A program made the translations under genes and the position numbers. A DNA stretch of 31,952 bases, from assembly GCF_000485595.1 (NCBI RefSeq), contig NW_014577147.1:284269-316220 (forward strand), read 5' to 3'. The notes beneath the pieces are model-generated. The model worked only from the letters and a program-made list of their open reading frames with translations. It was not told the origin of the DNA and made no database searches. This document shows, piece by piece, positions 21,270-31,952 of the stretch. The DNA is from Priapulus caudatus (lineage: Eukaryota; Priapulida; Priapulimorpha; Priapulimorphida; Priapulidae). The stretch's first letter is position 1, and every line of letters begins with the position of its first letter.

Positions 21270-22085
21270 TATCAAGTCTTTCTATTTCGGTATACCATGC
21301 AGGAGTTTATGAAAAATCTGGCGTCGGGACTTTCCCTACGTCCTTCTGAGGGAATCAATCAATGATTGACACGGTAGTTGCTTCTAGAAGATACGTGTTG
21401 CGGTGCGGTGTCAACTACAATGTACGAAGCTTGTACACGGACAGAGTACACAGTATATGTGTAAGCTAGATACAGACAAATCCATTGCCTGTTATACATG
21501 TCTGCAATATCGAATGCAGACAAGCGGTTCCATTAGAGCCTTCCGCAACCGCCACCTAGTACATATTGATGACCTTGGCTTCCCTGCTCTCCCCATCTCC
21601 CTCGCCGCGGCAGCAAGAACGAACCATTTATTCTGCATTTACGCAAAGTTTCCTACACCGGGCTGAATGGTTTTAGACGAATTTCGATGCATAATGAACT
21701 GTGCCGAAAATAAAAACCCGCACCAAGAAACTATATGGATCAAAATAGATCGGATAAAGGTATATATCTTTATCATTAATAATAGACAGGCAAACACTAC
21801 ATTATCTGCACTATACTTCGCACTACTTCAATGGACGCGTGTATATCCACGTGTTATTTTGTGCAAACAAAGCTAGAGAGAGCGATGTCGTGCGTTTGAT
21901 TGACAGACACCCACACCCACTCACTATCTCTCTTCTGGAAACGAATCTACTCAGTAAGTCTCCGCGAATTTCAACGTTTTGATAGGTGCATGTGTACAGA
22001 AACACGAGTGTTTACACACGGACGTTGAGTAGGCTGCTTCTAGAACACATGTATATATATATACATGATACTCGCGTTAGAGCGG
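21270..22085. other. Unique part of the tandem unit, copy 2; no gene seen
   Basis: Counterpart of 13412-14214 and nearly identical to it. No gene seen. Confidence 0.5.
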
Positions 22086-22661
22086 CCGTGAGTAAGATGT
22101 AGGGACGCGGGAAGGGAGAGCGAGAAAGCGAAAAGAATATTGAGAAATAATAAATGAGGAAGGAGAAACAAAGGGAAAGAGAAAGTATAAAATAAAGGGA
22201 ATATGAGGCGATTGCGGAGAAAGAGATGGCGAGCGACAGAGAAGGAGAGAAAGTGAGAAGCGAAATGGAGCATGAGGTGGTGAAGTAGAAGGAATGAGAG
22301 TGAGTGTATATGCGATAAAAGAGGAAGTATTGAAAATGGAGAATAGGTAATAGATAAATAGTATAGGATTGGAATGGGCGAGATAGAGAGATGAAAAGCG
22401 AGGGCAGGAAAGAGAAGAAAAAGAGAAAGAAAGAAAGGAAATGAAAATGGAATGAGAGAGAAAGGGAGAAAGAACGACACGCGAGATCGGAAGAACTGGA
22501 ATGCTAGAATATTAGAAGAATGGAATGACTAGCAGAAAGAGTAAGAGAGCGAGAGAGATAAAGCGAGAGATAGTGCGCGAAGAGAGAGTTAGGTACAAAG
22601 TGAGGCGTGGAGGATGGGGGATAAGAGAGCGGAAATCAAAGAGAATGCGAGAGAGAGAGAG

Positions 22662-22664
<3 letters not shown>
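22086..22664. repeat. Purine-rich block, copy 2
   Basis: Counterpart of 14215-14796, ending at the outer boundary of the duplication in a GA run. Confidence 0.75.
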
Positions 22665-22719
<55 letters not shown>

Positions 22720-22768
22720 AGAGAGAGAGAATCCGAGAAAGAAAATTAAAGAACGATCGCAGGAGGGA

Positions 22769-22817
<49 letters not shown>

Positions 22818-22846
22818 CGCGAGAGAAAGAGAGAGATAGAAAGACC
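22648..22846. repeat. (GA)n microsatellite at the duplication's right end
   Basis: Two GA arrays, about 22665-22733 and 22764-22812, separated by ATCCGAGAAAGAAAATTAAAGAACGATCG. The duplication ends within the first array, so simple repeat lies directly at the breakpoint. Confidence 0.95.
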
Positions 22847-23759
22847 CAACGATATCATTAGGTTTCACCCCAAATTGACAGGTACATAAATCGCCAAGAA
22901 AAAAAAATATAGCACGCACGTTAGCTCGCACGTACGTTTACGCACCCACCACACATTATATATACGCTGTGCGATTTGCTAGTACTTTATCCAAAATTCT
23001 TCATCTAGGTATTTCAGTGGCGAGCGCAAAACCAATTCGTTGTCTCTTCGCGAATCAATAGCGTCGGCCGAGTGCAAACTAATTTACATCAACATAGATA
23101 AACGAAAGTGCTTACACACACAGCTGTTCTATTGATTTCGTATCGATGAGGCGCTATATTAAGACGGGGGCGATATAGGATGAGTAAGTACAAGACAATA
23201 TGGGGTTTCTCAGCCCGGTGTGGCTGCTGAATGTTCGACGGGGTTGCTGCGGTGGTTAGGCGGAGTGCATAGGCTGCGAACGCGCGCGTACGGGACTCCG
23301 CAGTCCCCCCATCAATCACAATCTCGAACACCATGCTTCCGACAACAGCCCGTGCTGTAACCGTCGCTGATTGTCATGCTATTGGTGGTTATACAGTAAT
23401 ACACTAGCAATGATCATTTCACGGAGTCTGGTTTGATGGTAGTCGTCATCATATCCGTAGACTTATTGCGACTGCATCGGGTCCTACACGCACGTGTGCG
23501 ACAGTCTGGTTGGCGAAGTAGGATGGACAAAGAAGCGAGGTAAGAAAGAAAAAGTATTAGTAACGGATTAGTAACGCACGGCGGAGTGTAACTCGGCAGG
23601 AGATTTGTACGTAATTCCGAGAGCCTTGTATAAAACATTGAGACCGAGTATGAAAAATGGTGTTACAGGAAAGAGAATGGGATAGGAAGTATATGCGAAA
23701 GGAAGTATAGGAGACGGATGTAAATGGGGAGAAAGGGAAATAGAAATATAAAAGATTGA

Positions 23760-23760
<1 letters not shown>
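22847..23760. other. No gene seen; purine-rich towards its end
   Basis: Single-copy sequence. An imperfect palindrome GGACTCCGCAGTCC lies near 23293-23306. From about 23530 it becomes purine-rich. The minus-strand frame 23089-23334 shows no recognisable domain. Confidence 0.45.

Positions 23761-23762
<2 letters not shown>

Positions 23763-23845
<83 letters not shown>
23763..23845. repeat. (GA)n microsatellite
   Basis: About 82 bp of uninterrupted GA repeat within a longer purine-rich region (about 23530-23960). Confidence 0.97.
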
Positions 23846-23848
<3 letters not shown>

Positions 23849-24449
23849 ACGAAACGGAGGAAAACACGGAGAAGGAACCGAGATTAAAAGAGGCAGTAGG
23901 AGATAGAAGAATAACGAATAGGTGTATGAGGAGAGAAATGAGGAATATGTGAGAAGAGGCACCACTTTCCATCCATCTCCTCTAATCCATTCCCCATGAC
24001 GGACGTCTTACTGATTTCTATTTTCGCTATCCCTCATCGCCTCCCGTTACTTCTTTCCTCTTACTTCTCTTTGCACCATTACTCTTCCCCTGTGAGACCT
24101 GCGTTCGGGTAACTTCTCTATATATCCCACCAATTTTCGTTTTAAAGTAATAGATAATGCTGCTCATTTAAATTGCAGATAATATAAATCCGCCCACGAG
24201 TCAAGTCACTGAAAAGCGCATTTTAATAAATAATCATTAGTGCAAATACAGCCTGCTAGCCTCACTCGCGCGGGGAAAATAGAAAGCCCGGGAATTCGCG
24301 TATACACCTCACACACATACACACACATAAACACACGTAGGCACTCACGATTGTTGTGCTCTATCTACTAGACTGATTCTCGACCAATACTGCTTTATTC
24401 ACCCTAATGTCTCTCCCTTTACACTTGAAGCTACAATAATTCACGGGGC
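23846..24449. other. No gene seen
   Basis: Purine-rich to about 23960, then pyrimidine-rich and AT-rich unique sequence. A short interrupted CA run lies at 24308-24337. Confidence 0.45.

Positions 24450-24450
<1 letters not shown>

Positions 24451-24493
<43 letters not shown>
24451..24493. repeat. (CT)n microsatellite
   Basis: About 21 uninterrupted CT repeats. Confidence 0.97.
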
Positions 24494-24494
<1 letters not shown>

Positions 24495-25014
24495 GTTATT
24501 AAAATAGGGGTTGACGCGTTTACAGTAACGATCACGCAAGTTTTGATTATACAGTCGCGGCCACGACGTTTGCTGATCGAGCAGATGGTCGAGTATAAAT
24601 AAAGGTGGCCCCCTAGCGCGCCAAATCTAAAAAAAAACTGATTTATGTAGTTATTGGCATCAATCATACAAATCTAAACAAAGAGCCGTGTCCAGGGAGA
24701 AATAATATTTACCATTAATGTACGATTTTCCATACAGTCAACTTCAAAGAGAAATGTACACAGCCAAAGCCGTTTGCTTTAAACAATGATGTTCAAATGA
24801 TAAAATAATCCAAATCTTATAACAATACCATGAATCAATATTAAGGAAATAGGAGGAGTAGACCGCGGACATGCAGCAGGTGCTCCCTTTGGAACATCAT
24901 GTCGCGAGAATTCACTGCCTACAGCCAACTTTAAGCAGGCTTCTAGTAAGAACGACGGTGCGGAGGGAAGATAAGAGAGATAAATATATAAATAGATAGA
25001 GACACAGAGAGAGG
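24494..25014. other. No gene seen; possible TATA and CTCF-like words
   Basis: Unique DNA. GTATAAATAAAGG (about 24593-24605) is directly followed by GTGGCCCCCTAGCGCG, whose reverse complement contains CTAGGGGGC, a match to the CTCF core. Neither is supported by a nearby gene. Confidence 0.35.
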
Positions 25015-25195
25015 GGGGATGGAAAGGGAGAGGCCGAGACACCGAGGGAGCGACCGAACAGGAAGAGAGAGAGAGAGAGAGAGCGATAGGGAGGGAGAGC
25101 GAGAGAGAGCGCGAGCGAGAGCGAGAGAGAGAGAGAGAGCGAGCGAGCGAGAGAGAGACAGAGAAAAGAACCGAGAGAGAGAGAGAGAGAGAGAG
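25015..25195. repeat. Interrupted (GA)n / (GAGC)n microsatellite
   Basis: GA array with GAGCGAGC and GGGAGG interruptions. Frames rich in Arg/Glu on the plus strand and Ser/Leu on the minus strand are repeat products. Confidence 0.94.
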
Positions 25196-25572
25196 TTGCG
25201 CACAAACATTTCAGTTAGACACGGTGAGTCTGTGCTCTGCTCTCCTTCGCGCCATGTAATGTCATTAACGTGCTAGCATCCGCAGACGACGACCGGACAG
25301 ATGCCTTGCATCATCATTACGGACGTCCGCGTGATGTAGACACGGCCCAGTGGCTACGCGCGCGCTAGCATCGCTCTGCCAGCAAGGTAATGCCTTATGA
25401 AATTGCTCGGCATTAGCGGAAAAGTTTGCGTAAACTAAATTTAAGCAAACTGTAATCTGGCTTGCACGTTGAACGCTGCCGGTCGTGCATGAGCGGAGAT
25501 GGATAGCTAGCGTCCCCTGCGTGGAAAAGGAGGCAGAGAGTGATAGAGAGCTAAAGTAGGGGGAGAACAAAT
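25196..25572. other. No gene seen
   Basis: CpG-containing unique DNA. A possible exon ending at CAAG/GTAATG (about 25387) was examined, but no frame is open across it with a matching acceptor. Confidence 0.4.
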
Positions 25573-25629
25573 AAAAATGTTAGATATATATATGGATATA
25601 GATGGATATATGCATGTATATATGTATGG

Positions 25630-25640
25630 TTGGATGGATT

Positions 25641-25673
<33 letters not shown>

Positions 25674-27555
25674 ATGGATGGATGGATGGATGGATGATGA
25701 TGGATGGATGATGGATGGATGGAGGATCGGATGGCAATGGATAGGATGGATGGATGGATGGATTGGAAGGAGATGGAATGATGGATGGATTGGATGGATG
25801 ATGATGATGGATGGATGGATGGATGGATGATGGATGGACTGATAGAATGATGTGATCGTATGGAACGGATGGATGGAGGAGGGATGGATGGATACGAGAT
25901 GGAGTGGACTGCGTGGATGAGATGGATGGATGGATGAGGATGGATCGGATGGATAGATAGATATGATCGAGTGATGGACGGAATGGATGGATGGATGGGG
26001 ATGGATGGATGGATGGTTGGATGGACTGGATGATGGATTGATGATGATGGATGGATATGAGGAGATGATGATGATGGATTGCGGTGGGTATGATTTGATG
26101 GATGCCTGATGATGGATGAGGATGGAGAAATGAGAATGGATGGTAATAATGGATGGATTAATGGAATGGATGGAGTGGAATGATGATGGATGGATGGATG
26201 GATGGATGGATGGCATGGATGGGATGGATTGGATGATGATGGATCGGATTGGATGGAATGAGGATGGATGGTGGATGGATGCGATAGAAGATGGATGGAT
26301 GGAATGGATGGATGGATGGATGGATGGATGTGGATGGATATGGCGGATGATGGATGATTGGATAGATAGATAGAGTAGAAATAGAGTGCGATGGAGTGGA
26401 TGATGGATGGTGGATGGATGGATTGGATGGATGGAGGATGGAATGATGAGGATGGATAGATAGATGGAGTGGATGGATGAATGGATGATGGATTGGGTGG
26501 GTGGATTAATGATGTATGCGATGATGTATGGATAGATGGAATGAATGAAATGGAATGAATGGATGGCATGGATCGAATGGAGGATGGATATAGATGGATG
26601 GATGGATGGATGGTATGGGTGGATTGGATGGATGGATCGAGGATGATGGATGGATGGGATGCGATGGGATGGATGGATCGGATGATGGATGGATGGTATG
26701 GATGGATGGATGTGGATGGTATGGATGGATGATGGAATGGATGGATGGATGGATGGTGGATGGAGGATGGATGATGGATGGATGGATTGGATGATGGAGA
26801 TAGATGATGGATGGGGATAGGGATGAGATGGTGGATGGATGGATGGATGGATGGATGGATGGATGGAATGGAGGATGGTTGGAATGGATGGATGGATGGA
26901 ATGATGGATGGATGGATCGGATAGATGGACTGGATGGGATGACTGGGATGGATTGGATGGATGGATGGATGGAGGATGGGATGCGGATGGATGGATGGAT
27001 GATGGATGGATGGATGATGTGGAGATGATGGATGAATGGATGGAATGGACTGGAGGATGGATGGAGGATGGATGATCGTGATGACATGGATGGATTGGGA
27101 GATGGATGGATGGATGGATGGATGGATGATGGATGGATGAATGGATGGAATGGATGGATGGATGGATGATGGAATGGATGGATGATGGAGTGGATGATGG
27201 AAATGGAATAGATGGATGGATGGAGATGGAAGGATGGATGGATGGATGGATGGATGGAATGGATGGATGGATGGATGGATGGTTGGATGGATGGATGATG
27301 GATGGATGGATGATGAGATGGATGGATTGATGGATGGATGGATGGTGATGGATGGATGGATGGATGGAGGATTGAAGTGGATGGGTTAGTGGAAATGGAA
27401 TGGATGGTGGATGGAAGATGGAAGGAATAATGGATGGATGATGAATGGATTGGATTGGATGATGGGATGAAATGGATGGATGATGATGATGGATGGATAG
27501 GATGGATGGATGGATGTATGGATGGAGGATGGAGGATGATGGATGGAAGGAATGG
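25630..27555. repeat. Degenerate (GGAT)n satellite, about 1.9 kb
   Basis: Tetranucleotide repeat ATGG/GGAT on the plus strand, with many one- to three-base slips giving GATGATGG, GGAATGG and GGAGGATGG. Because CATC repeats carry no stop in any phase, the minus strand stays open for about 670 codons (27563-25551) as Ile-His-Pro-Ser, and the plus strand gives Asp-Gly-Trp-Met. Neither is a gene. The left flank (25573-25628) is a mixture of ATATGGAT and GTATATATG words. Confidence 0.96.
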
Positions 27556-27579
27556 AAGAGCATAGATATATAGGTATAT

Positions 27580-27911
<332 letters not shown>

Positions 27912-29040
27912 TATAGAGGAGAGAGCTGGGAAGACTAGGCTAGCACTTGGAGGCACACGCTCACGCAAAAAAGAAGCTTATTAATATACGAGTCTCCTTG
28001 GGAAATCAGCGCTTGAACAGTCTCTCTCCCGCGCGATCCTCGAAGCTTTTTGTCGCGTAATCATTTTCGACAATCTTTCCTTCGAGTTCTTTGCATGCTT
28101 CAGCGACGTTTAGTAAGCCCCGTGTTCGTTCTGCCGTCCGTTAGCGGCTGTGACAATATCTTAGGCTTCTAAGCTATAACGTAAATGTTTAGCGTGTAAC
28201 GTTGGCGTTAAAGGGGGGTGCGTGCGTGTAGCCATCGAGGTCATACGCACACACGCGCGCGCACGCACGCACATGCACATACTATTTCTCTCTCTCTCTC
28301 TATCTATCGATCGCTGTCACTTAATCTCTCTCCCACTTTTCCCGTTTCCATTACCCCTCCCTCTGCGTCTCTATTTCTCTCAGGTAATCTAATATATCAG
28401 TACTTCCACGCAGTGCATGGATAGCATACTCGGTTCACGCGGGCAAGGAAAATACCTGACACACGCACGTGATGCTTGATCTGTGAAACACTGATATTTA
28501 CATTTATCCAGGTTTATTACACACTCTCAGCAAAATTCTATATAAAAAAGCAAGACGTCTCCGTGGAGCAGCGGCGGAGGCGGGCGTACGCGCAGCTAAA
28601 TCCATGCAGGAGAGATTTACAGCCGCAAGGAGACTGCCAGATCATCGCCGCATCTTGATGGAGACGAACGCACTCATTATAAAGATGAATACGAGCTTTA
28701 ATGGAACGGCTTATAGACTTATAATAGAGTTAGAGACCTCTCGGAGCCGATGCATCACTATTAGACCATCACGTTATTAGCCCTGCACACGTTACTTGCG
28801 CGTATTAGCAAAACCCGAATCTCCAAACCCCGACATGGGCGGGGGGTGCGCTCACGCACACTCGCATATTTTTAACGGCTATCTTTTCGCTTGCCATAGG
28901 TAGCTATGTTAAGTCTGGGCGCTGTACTTGCGTAGCTCTGACGTCTATGTAGAGTGCTAACAGTAAGGTATCCCGGCGCCACGGCTTTACGGACCTACGC
29001 GCAGCCAGCGCCAGGCGGCGCCAGGGTCTAAATAATTGAT
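27912..29040. other. No gene seen; short CA/CT runs
   Basis: Unique DNA with a short ACGC/CA run at 28243-28278 and a CT run at 28288-28302. GC-rich around 28970-29030 (GGCGCC words three times). No exon with both splice sites was found. Confidence 0.4.
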
Positions 29041-30425
29041 GAGGTAACTTTTGGGAAAGGGGATCGGATGCGGATATTTGCGAGAGCGAAGAGATTTAAA
29101 GGTGTAGAAACATATATATGAGGGACTAGCGAGACAGAATCATATTATAACTTGGGCAGATCGACAGGGAATACCGAGTGCTGATATGTGATTAGGGCGT
29201 GAATTGTTAATACGATAATCTTTGATGAAGAGTGATGGTCAACATCTCTTGCAATAGAGTATTTAAAATGGAACGTATATACACAAGAGTAACTCTAGGC
29301 AACATAAAGAAAGCGAATTATAATGAGGAAATCAGTGAGAGGCATATTAAGAAGTGACTGTCATGAAAATGTCAAAGGCAGTGACGTTAGACCCCGAATG
29401 ATGCATTCGATAACATTCGGGAGGGACAATAATCAAATACAGGCGAATATCAAAAAGGAAAGGATTTAGCATCGACGTCCAGATAAGAGAAGATTTTGAT
29501 GGAGGAATACTGAGACTGAAATACGCCACGAAATATTACAACGGATGCGTAGAGAGTGGAATATAAGGTAAAAGCTCTTCGAGGGAGCAAGGGAGTGACA
29601 AGAATGATAAACATGAGAAAAAAAAACATGAGGGAAAAAACATTAGACGGAGTTGGCTGATGGTATATGAAATTACAGTACTATCGAGATAGGAGAAATC
29701 AGAAGCATGGAAGTGGGGATAAGAGAGAATGGGAACCCACAAAGAGGAAAAAAGGGAAGGAGGGAGAAACCTCATAGGAACTGAAAAGAGTGCATAGGAA
29801 ACGAAAATGAAATTTAAGCAGGGCCCCAAAGAGGCCGGAAAAAGAGCACACACAAAAATATAACAAAATATTAGACATTATGTGATGTAGATAGATAAAA
29901 TGAGGTACAATAATTGCACGCCTTACATCGGAAGTAATGCGTTGCAGAATAAAACGCTCGTAACACGAAAATCTGTAATGTAAATCACGTTTTACATTTC
30001 AGTGTCATTATATAATCAAAGATGGTCAGGTCATTCTTCGACGAATTACTGATATTTTCCCCGGCGGAAAAAGGGCTGTGCCTGCCCAGCTGTTCAACAG
30101 ATCACTCATGTCACTCACAACTACAGCTCACCGAATAATGCAATAACAACACTAAGAGTCAGGCTAAGGCTAAGGAAACAAACCATGTATGGCCGTAAAA
30201 CTATAGACGAAATATACCTTGGAGCAGATTCATGGTATAATATCTGTGCGCGAGCACAGCCTTAGACTCGGCCACAAACACATGAGTCAGAATGGCAGCA
30301 ACCAGAGAGACATGATACAAGATTGCGTGGCACAGCTTTGCTGTTGATCTTAAGCGCTGCGCGCGGATGAGACGCGCAGTTCCGCGGGATATGCGCACGC
30401 GACCGCGGGAATGTTCAAGTATGAA
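29041..30425. other. No gene seen; purine-rich 29040-29860
   Basis: The first 800 bp are rich in A and G on the plus strand without a clear period, reminiscent of the purine-rich blocks elsewhere in the window. A minus-strand frame at 29536-29853 is hydrophobic because of that bias. 30350-30420 is CG-rich, with CCGCGGGA twice about 21 bp apart. Confidence 0.4.
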
Positions 30426-30426
30426 G

Positions 30427-30491
30427 CGCTGTCCGCAGTGGAGACGTGCGCCAAATTCGAGGCCCGGCGCACGTCTCCACTGCGGTCAGCG
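30427..30491. repeat. Strong inverted repeat (hairpin)
   Basis: Perfect 20-bp arms at 30433-30452 and 30466-30485 around a 13-nt loop, starting CCGCAGTGGAGACG. After one T-T mismatch the pairing continues for five more base pairs on the outside (CGCTG with CAGCG). It sits about 30 bp before the reverse-transcriptase fragment. Confidence 0.9.
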
Positions 30492-30522
30492 GATAGTCTG
30501 TAGTTTTAGAAGATGACAATGA

Positions 30523-31070
30523 TTATATATGGACGATATTCTAGGAGTTGGAGATTATGAAACAGTAACAAAAATCGCTCAGTCATGCTCCAGATTAGCT
30601 GAATCAAAAAGATTAGAATTTAATATAAACAAAACAAATACAATGGTTATAAAATTCACAAATAAAGAAAGGATAGAGAAGGAGACCAAGGCAACCAAGG
30701 CAATAGACAACCAAGCTAATAGGCAACCAAGTAATAAAAAATGCACCAAATATTCATACCTAGGGGATTTAATTAATGATATAGGAGGTTATAACGTTAT
30801 GATAAGAGTCCGAACTAAAAAATGTTGATGATGAGCCGTTTCATGATGAGCGAAATAATATTATTATCATGGGCAGAAGAGCAAAATTATGGAAATCATA
30901 CTACAGAAGCAAGAATGAAATTATACGAATGCACAGTTTTACCTTCCTTCGTAAATAACAGTGAAACATAGACTAACTTAACTAAGGAAGAAGTAAAAAT
31001 GTTAGAGGATTTCTAAAATGAGTGCCTGCGCAGAATAATAATCTCGCAGAAAACGCAGAAAAATCTACGA
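30523..31070 (+). pseudogene. Non-LTR retrotransposon reverse transcriptase, truncated and broken
   Basis: Remnant of a reverse transcriptase, the enzyme that copies element RNA into DNA at the target site. Seen: it begins at the catalytic motif YMDD (codons at 30526-30537), followed by the helix with LEFNINKTNTMVI, then YLGDLINDIGGYN with a following I-x-x-R, as in the region after the active site of non-LTR reverse transcriptases. A frame change and a TGA (30826-30828) break it. It resumes in another frame with TEARMKLYECTVLPS, then SET, TAG at 30969-30971 where the family usually has Trp, TNLTKEEVKMLEDF, TAA at 31014-31016, then NECLRRII. Everything before the YMDD motif (fingers, endonuclease) is missing, as in 5'-truncated insertions. 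The exact clade cannot be told from this fragment. Confidence 0.85.
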
Positions 31071-31800
31071 AAAGGCATTGAAAGACGATGAAAATTCCAA
31101 GAAAAGATACGGAGAAATCAGTAAAAATAACATATAGTTTCTATACGTAAATCGTGGCAAATACATTAAAAACGCATTATTTTATTGAAAATCCCCATAT
31201 TTACTTATAAAACATCCAAGAGATGGCGCTGTGGCATGTAAAGATTGGCTGTATTTTGATAAAAAAATGTTCAATGAATGACGCACTCGTTCAAATTTTC
31301 CTCTTCGATGCGAAATGCATCGGCCGGTCATTTCATTATTTACGAAAAGTAAATAGGCCGGCGAAAAACGGTAGGTACAGGAACCGGTAACGTCGGTCAC
31401 GCCCCATTCATGCCCATCAACGAAGAAGGCGGGGCTTATTCCGATTACGGTGATGCGAAAATTCAACAGAAGGACGTAGGGCAGTACGCTAAACAGCGTG
31501 TTATTTTCGTTTTTGTGCCAAACTCTATTGTTGGAAACCGTTCTAGCTTAGCAGAATGCCCTAGTTCCTGAGATCGGCGATTCCATGCTGTTATGGGTCT
31601 CCACCTATAAAAATATCAAACAGAGGTGCGGCGTAGGCTGTGATTGGAAGACACAAAGTGTCAATCTTCGGCGAGCCTCGGCATCATGGCCGCATCACGT
31701 CGAGGTCGCTCACGCATGCGTGCAAATACAAGCCAGTGTCTACAGGTACCTGCACCCTGCATATAATATGCACCACAGGTGCAGTTCACATACATGCACT
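31071..31800. other. No gene seen
   Basis: AT-rich up to about 31200, then mixed. A small hairpin, TATTTAC-GAAAA-GTAAATA, lies at 31337-31355 flanked by GGCCGG words on both sides. The 94-codon minus-strand frame (31182-31466) has no domain I recognise. Confidence 0.4.
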
Positions 31801-31814
31801 CGTGCACGGTTTCT

Positions 31815-31856
31815 CAGTGTGTGTGACTGTGTGTGCGTGCGTGCGTGAGTGTGTGT

Positions 31857-31931
<75 letters not shown>

Positions 31932-31945
31932 CGCGCGCGCGTCTT
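31815..31945. repeat. (GT)n microsatellite with CG ends
   Basis: GTGC repeats, then about 35 uninterrupted GT units (31857-31928), then TATACGCGCGCGCG. Alternating purine-pyrimidine throughout. Confidence 0.97.
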
Positions 31946-31952
31946 TGTGAGC

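Larger units (their letters stand above)
14797..22664. repeat. Tandem duplication, copy 2 (about 7.87 kb)
   Basis: Direct repeat of 6754-14796. At the inner junction a GA run continues straight into ACAGCATATACATTCAGG. At the outer end the same GA run continues into TACAGAGAGAG and on into new sequence. The three boundary sequences share only CAG or ACAG. Differences from copy 1 are mainly single-base insertions and deletions. Confidence 0.95.

Noticed and set aside
25240-25390. Possible plus-strand exon ending CAAG/GTAATG
   Set aside because: The only long frame reaches a stop (TAG at the GCGCGCTAG) before the donor, and no good acceptor precedes it.
25551-27563. 670-codon minus-strand frame rich in Ser-Ile-His-Pro
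   Set aside because: It is the translation of a CATC tetranucleotide array, which has no stop in any phase; frames change freely at every slip in the repeat.
30201-30398. Minus-strand hydrophobic frame of 65 codons upstream of the hairpin
   Set aside because: Short, no domain, no splice sites, and the region is CG-rich in a way that lengthens frames by chance.
31182-31466. 94-codon minus-strand frame near the reverse transcriptase
   Set aside because: No recognisable motif, no splice or start support, and it crosses a small hairpin region; left unannotated.

Overview
The window looks like nuclear DNA from an invertebrate animal: almost no coding sequence, one spliced exon, transposon debris, and very large amounts of simple-sequence DNA (GA, CA/GT, CTCCCT, CCCT, GGAT and GATA arrays). 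A neurexin-like exon and a reverse-transcriptase remnant of non-LTR type fit a bilaterian such as a mollusc, annelid or chelicerate. The sequence alone does not let me choose between these.

Layout. 1-6290 is single-copy DNA. It carries one convincing protein-coding exon on the minus strand (959-1105), a laminin-G/LNS exon that matches the start of neurexin LNS2, plus several GA and CA/GT arrays. 6297-7250 is a TTAA-flanked element with terminal inverted repeats of about 165-175 bp. Its only visible reading frame, on the minus strand, encodes a cysteine-rich domain resembling the cytoplasmic ballast domain of P2X7. 6754-14796 is a unit of about 8 kb that is repeated head-to-tail at 14797-22664. 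Each copy holds, in order: part of the TIR element (right side), an AT array, a CAT/CAC triplet tract, a CA/CG array, about 1.5 kb of unique DNA, a polypyrimidine tract of about 3 kb built of ordered sub-blocks, about 0.8 kb of unique DNA, and a purine-rich block. The junction has only 3-4 bp of microhomology, and the copies differ mostly by single-base indels. It is either a young tandem duplication or an assembly artefact.

22665-25570 holds further GA/CT arrays. 25630-27555 is a degenerate GGAT satellite that passes into a GATA satellite (27580-27911). 27912-30425 shows nothing recognisable. A strong hairpin (30427-30491) sits directly before a 5'-truncated, broken reverse-transcriptase fragment (30523-31070). 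The window ends in a GT array.

There is no operon-like organisation. The neurexin-like exon probably belongs to a gene with very long introns, and much of the window could lie in its intron upstream of that exon. The long open frames through the simple repeats are by-products of repeat composition and are not annotated as genes. The best candidates for something new are the compact TIR element carrying only a P2X7-ballast-like protein, and the 8-kb tandem unit with its ordered polypyrimidine tract.
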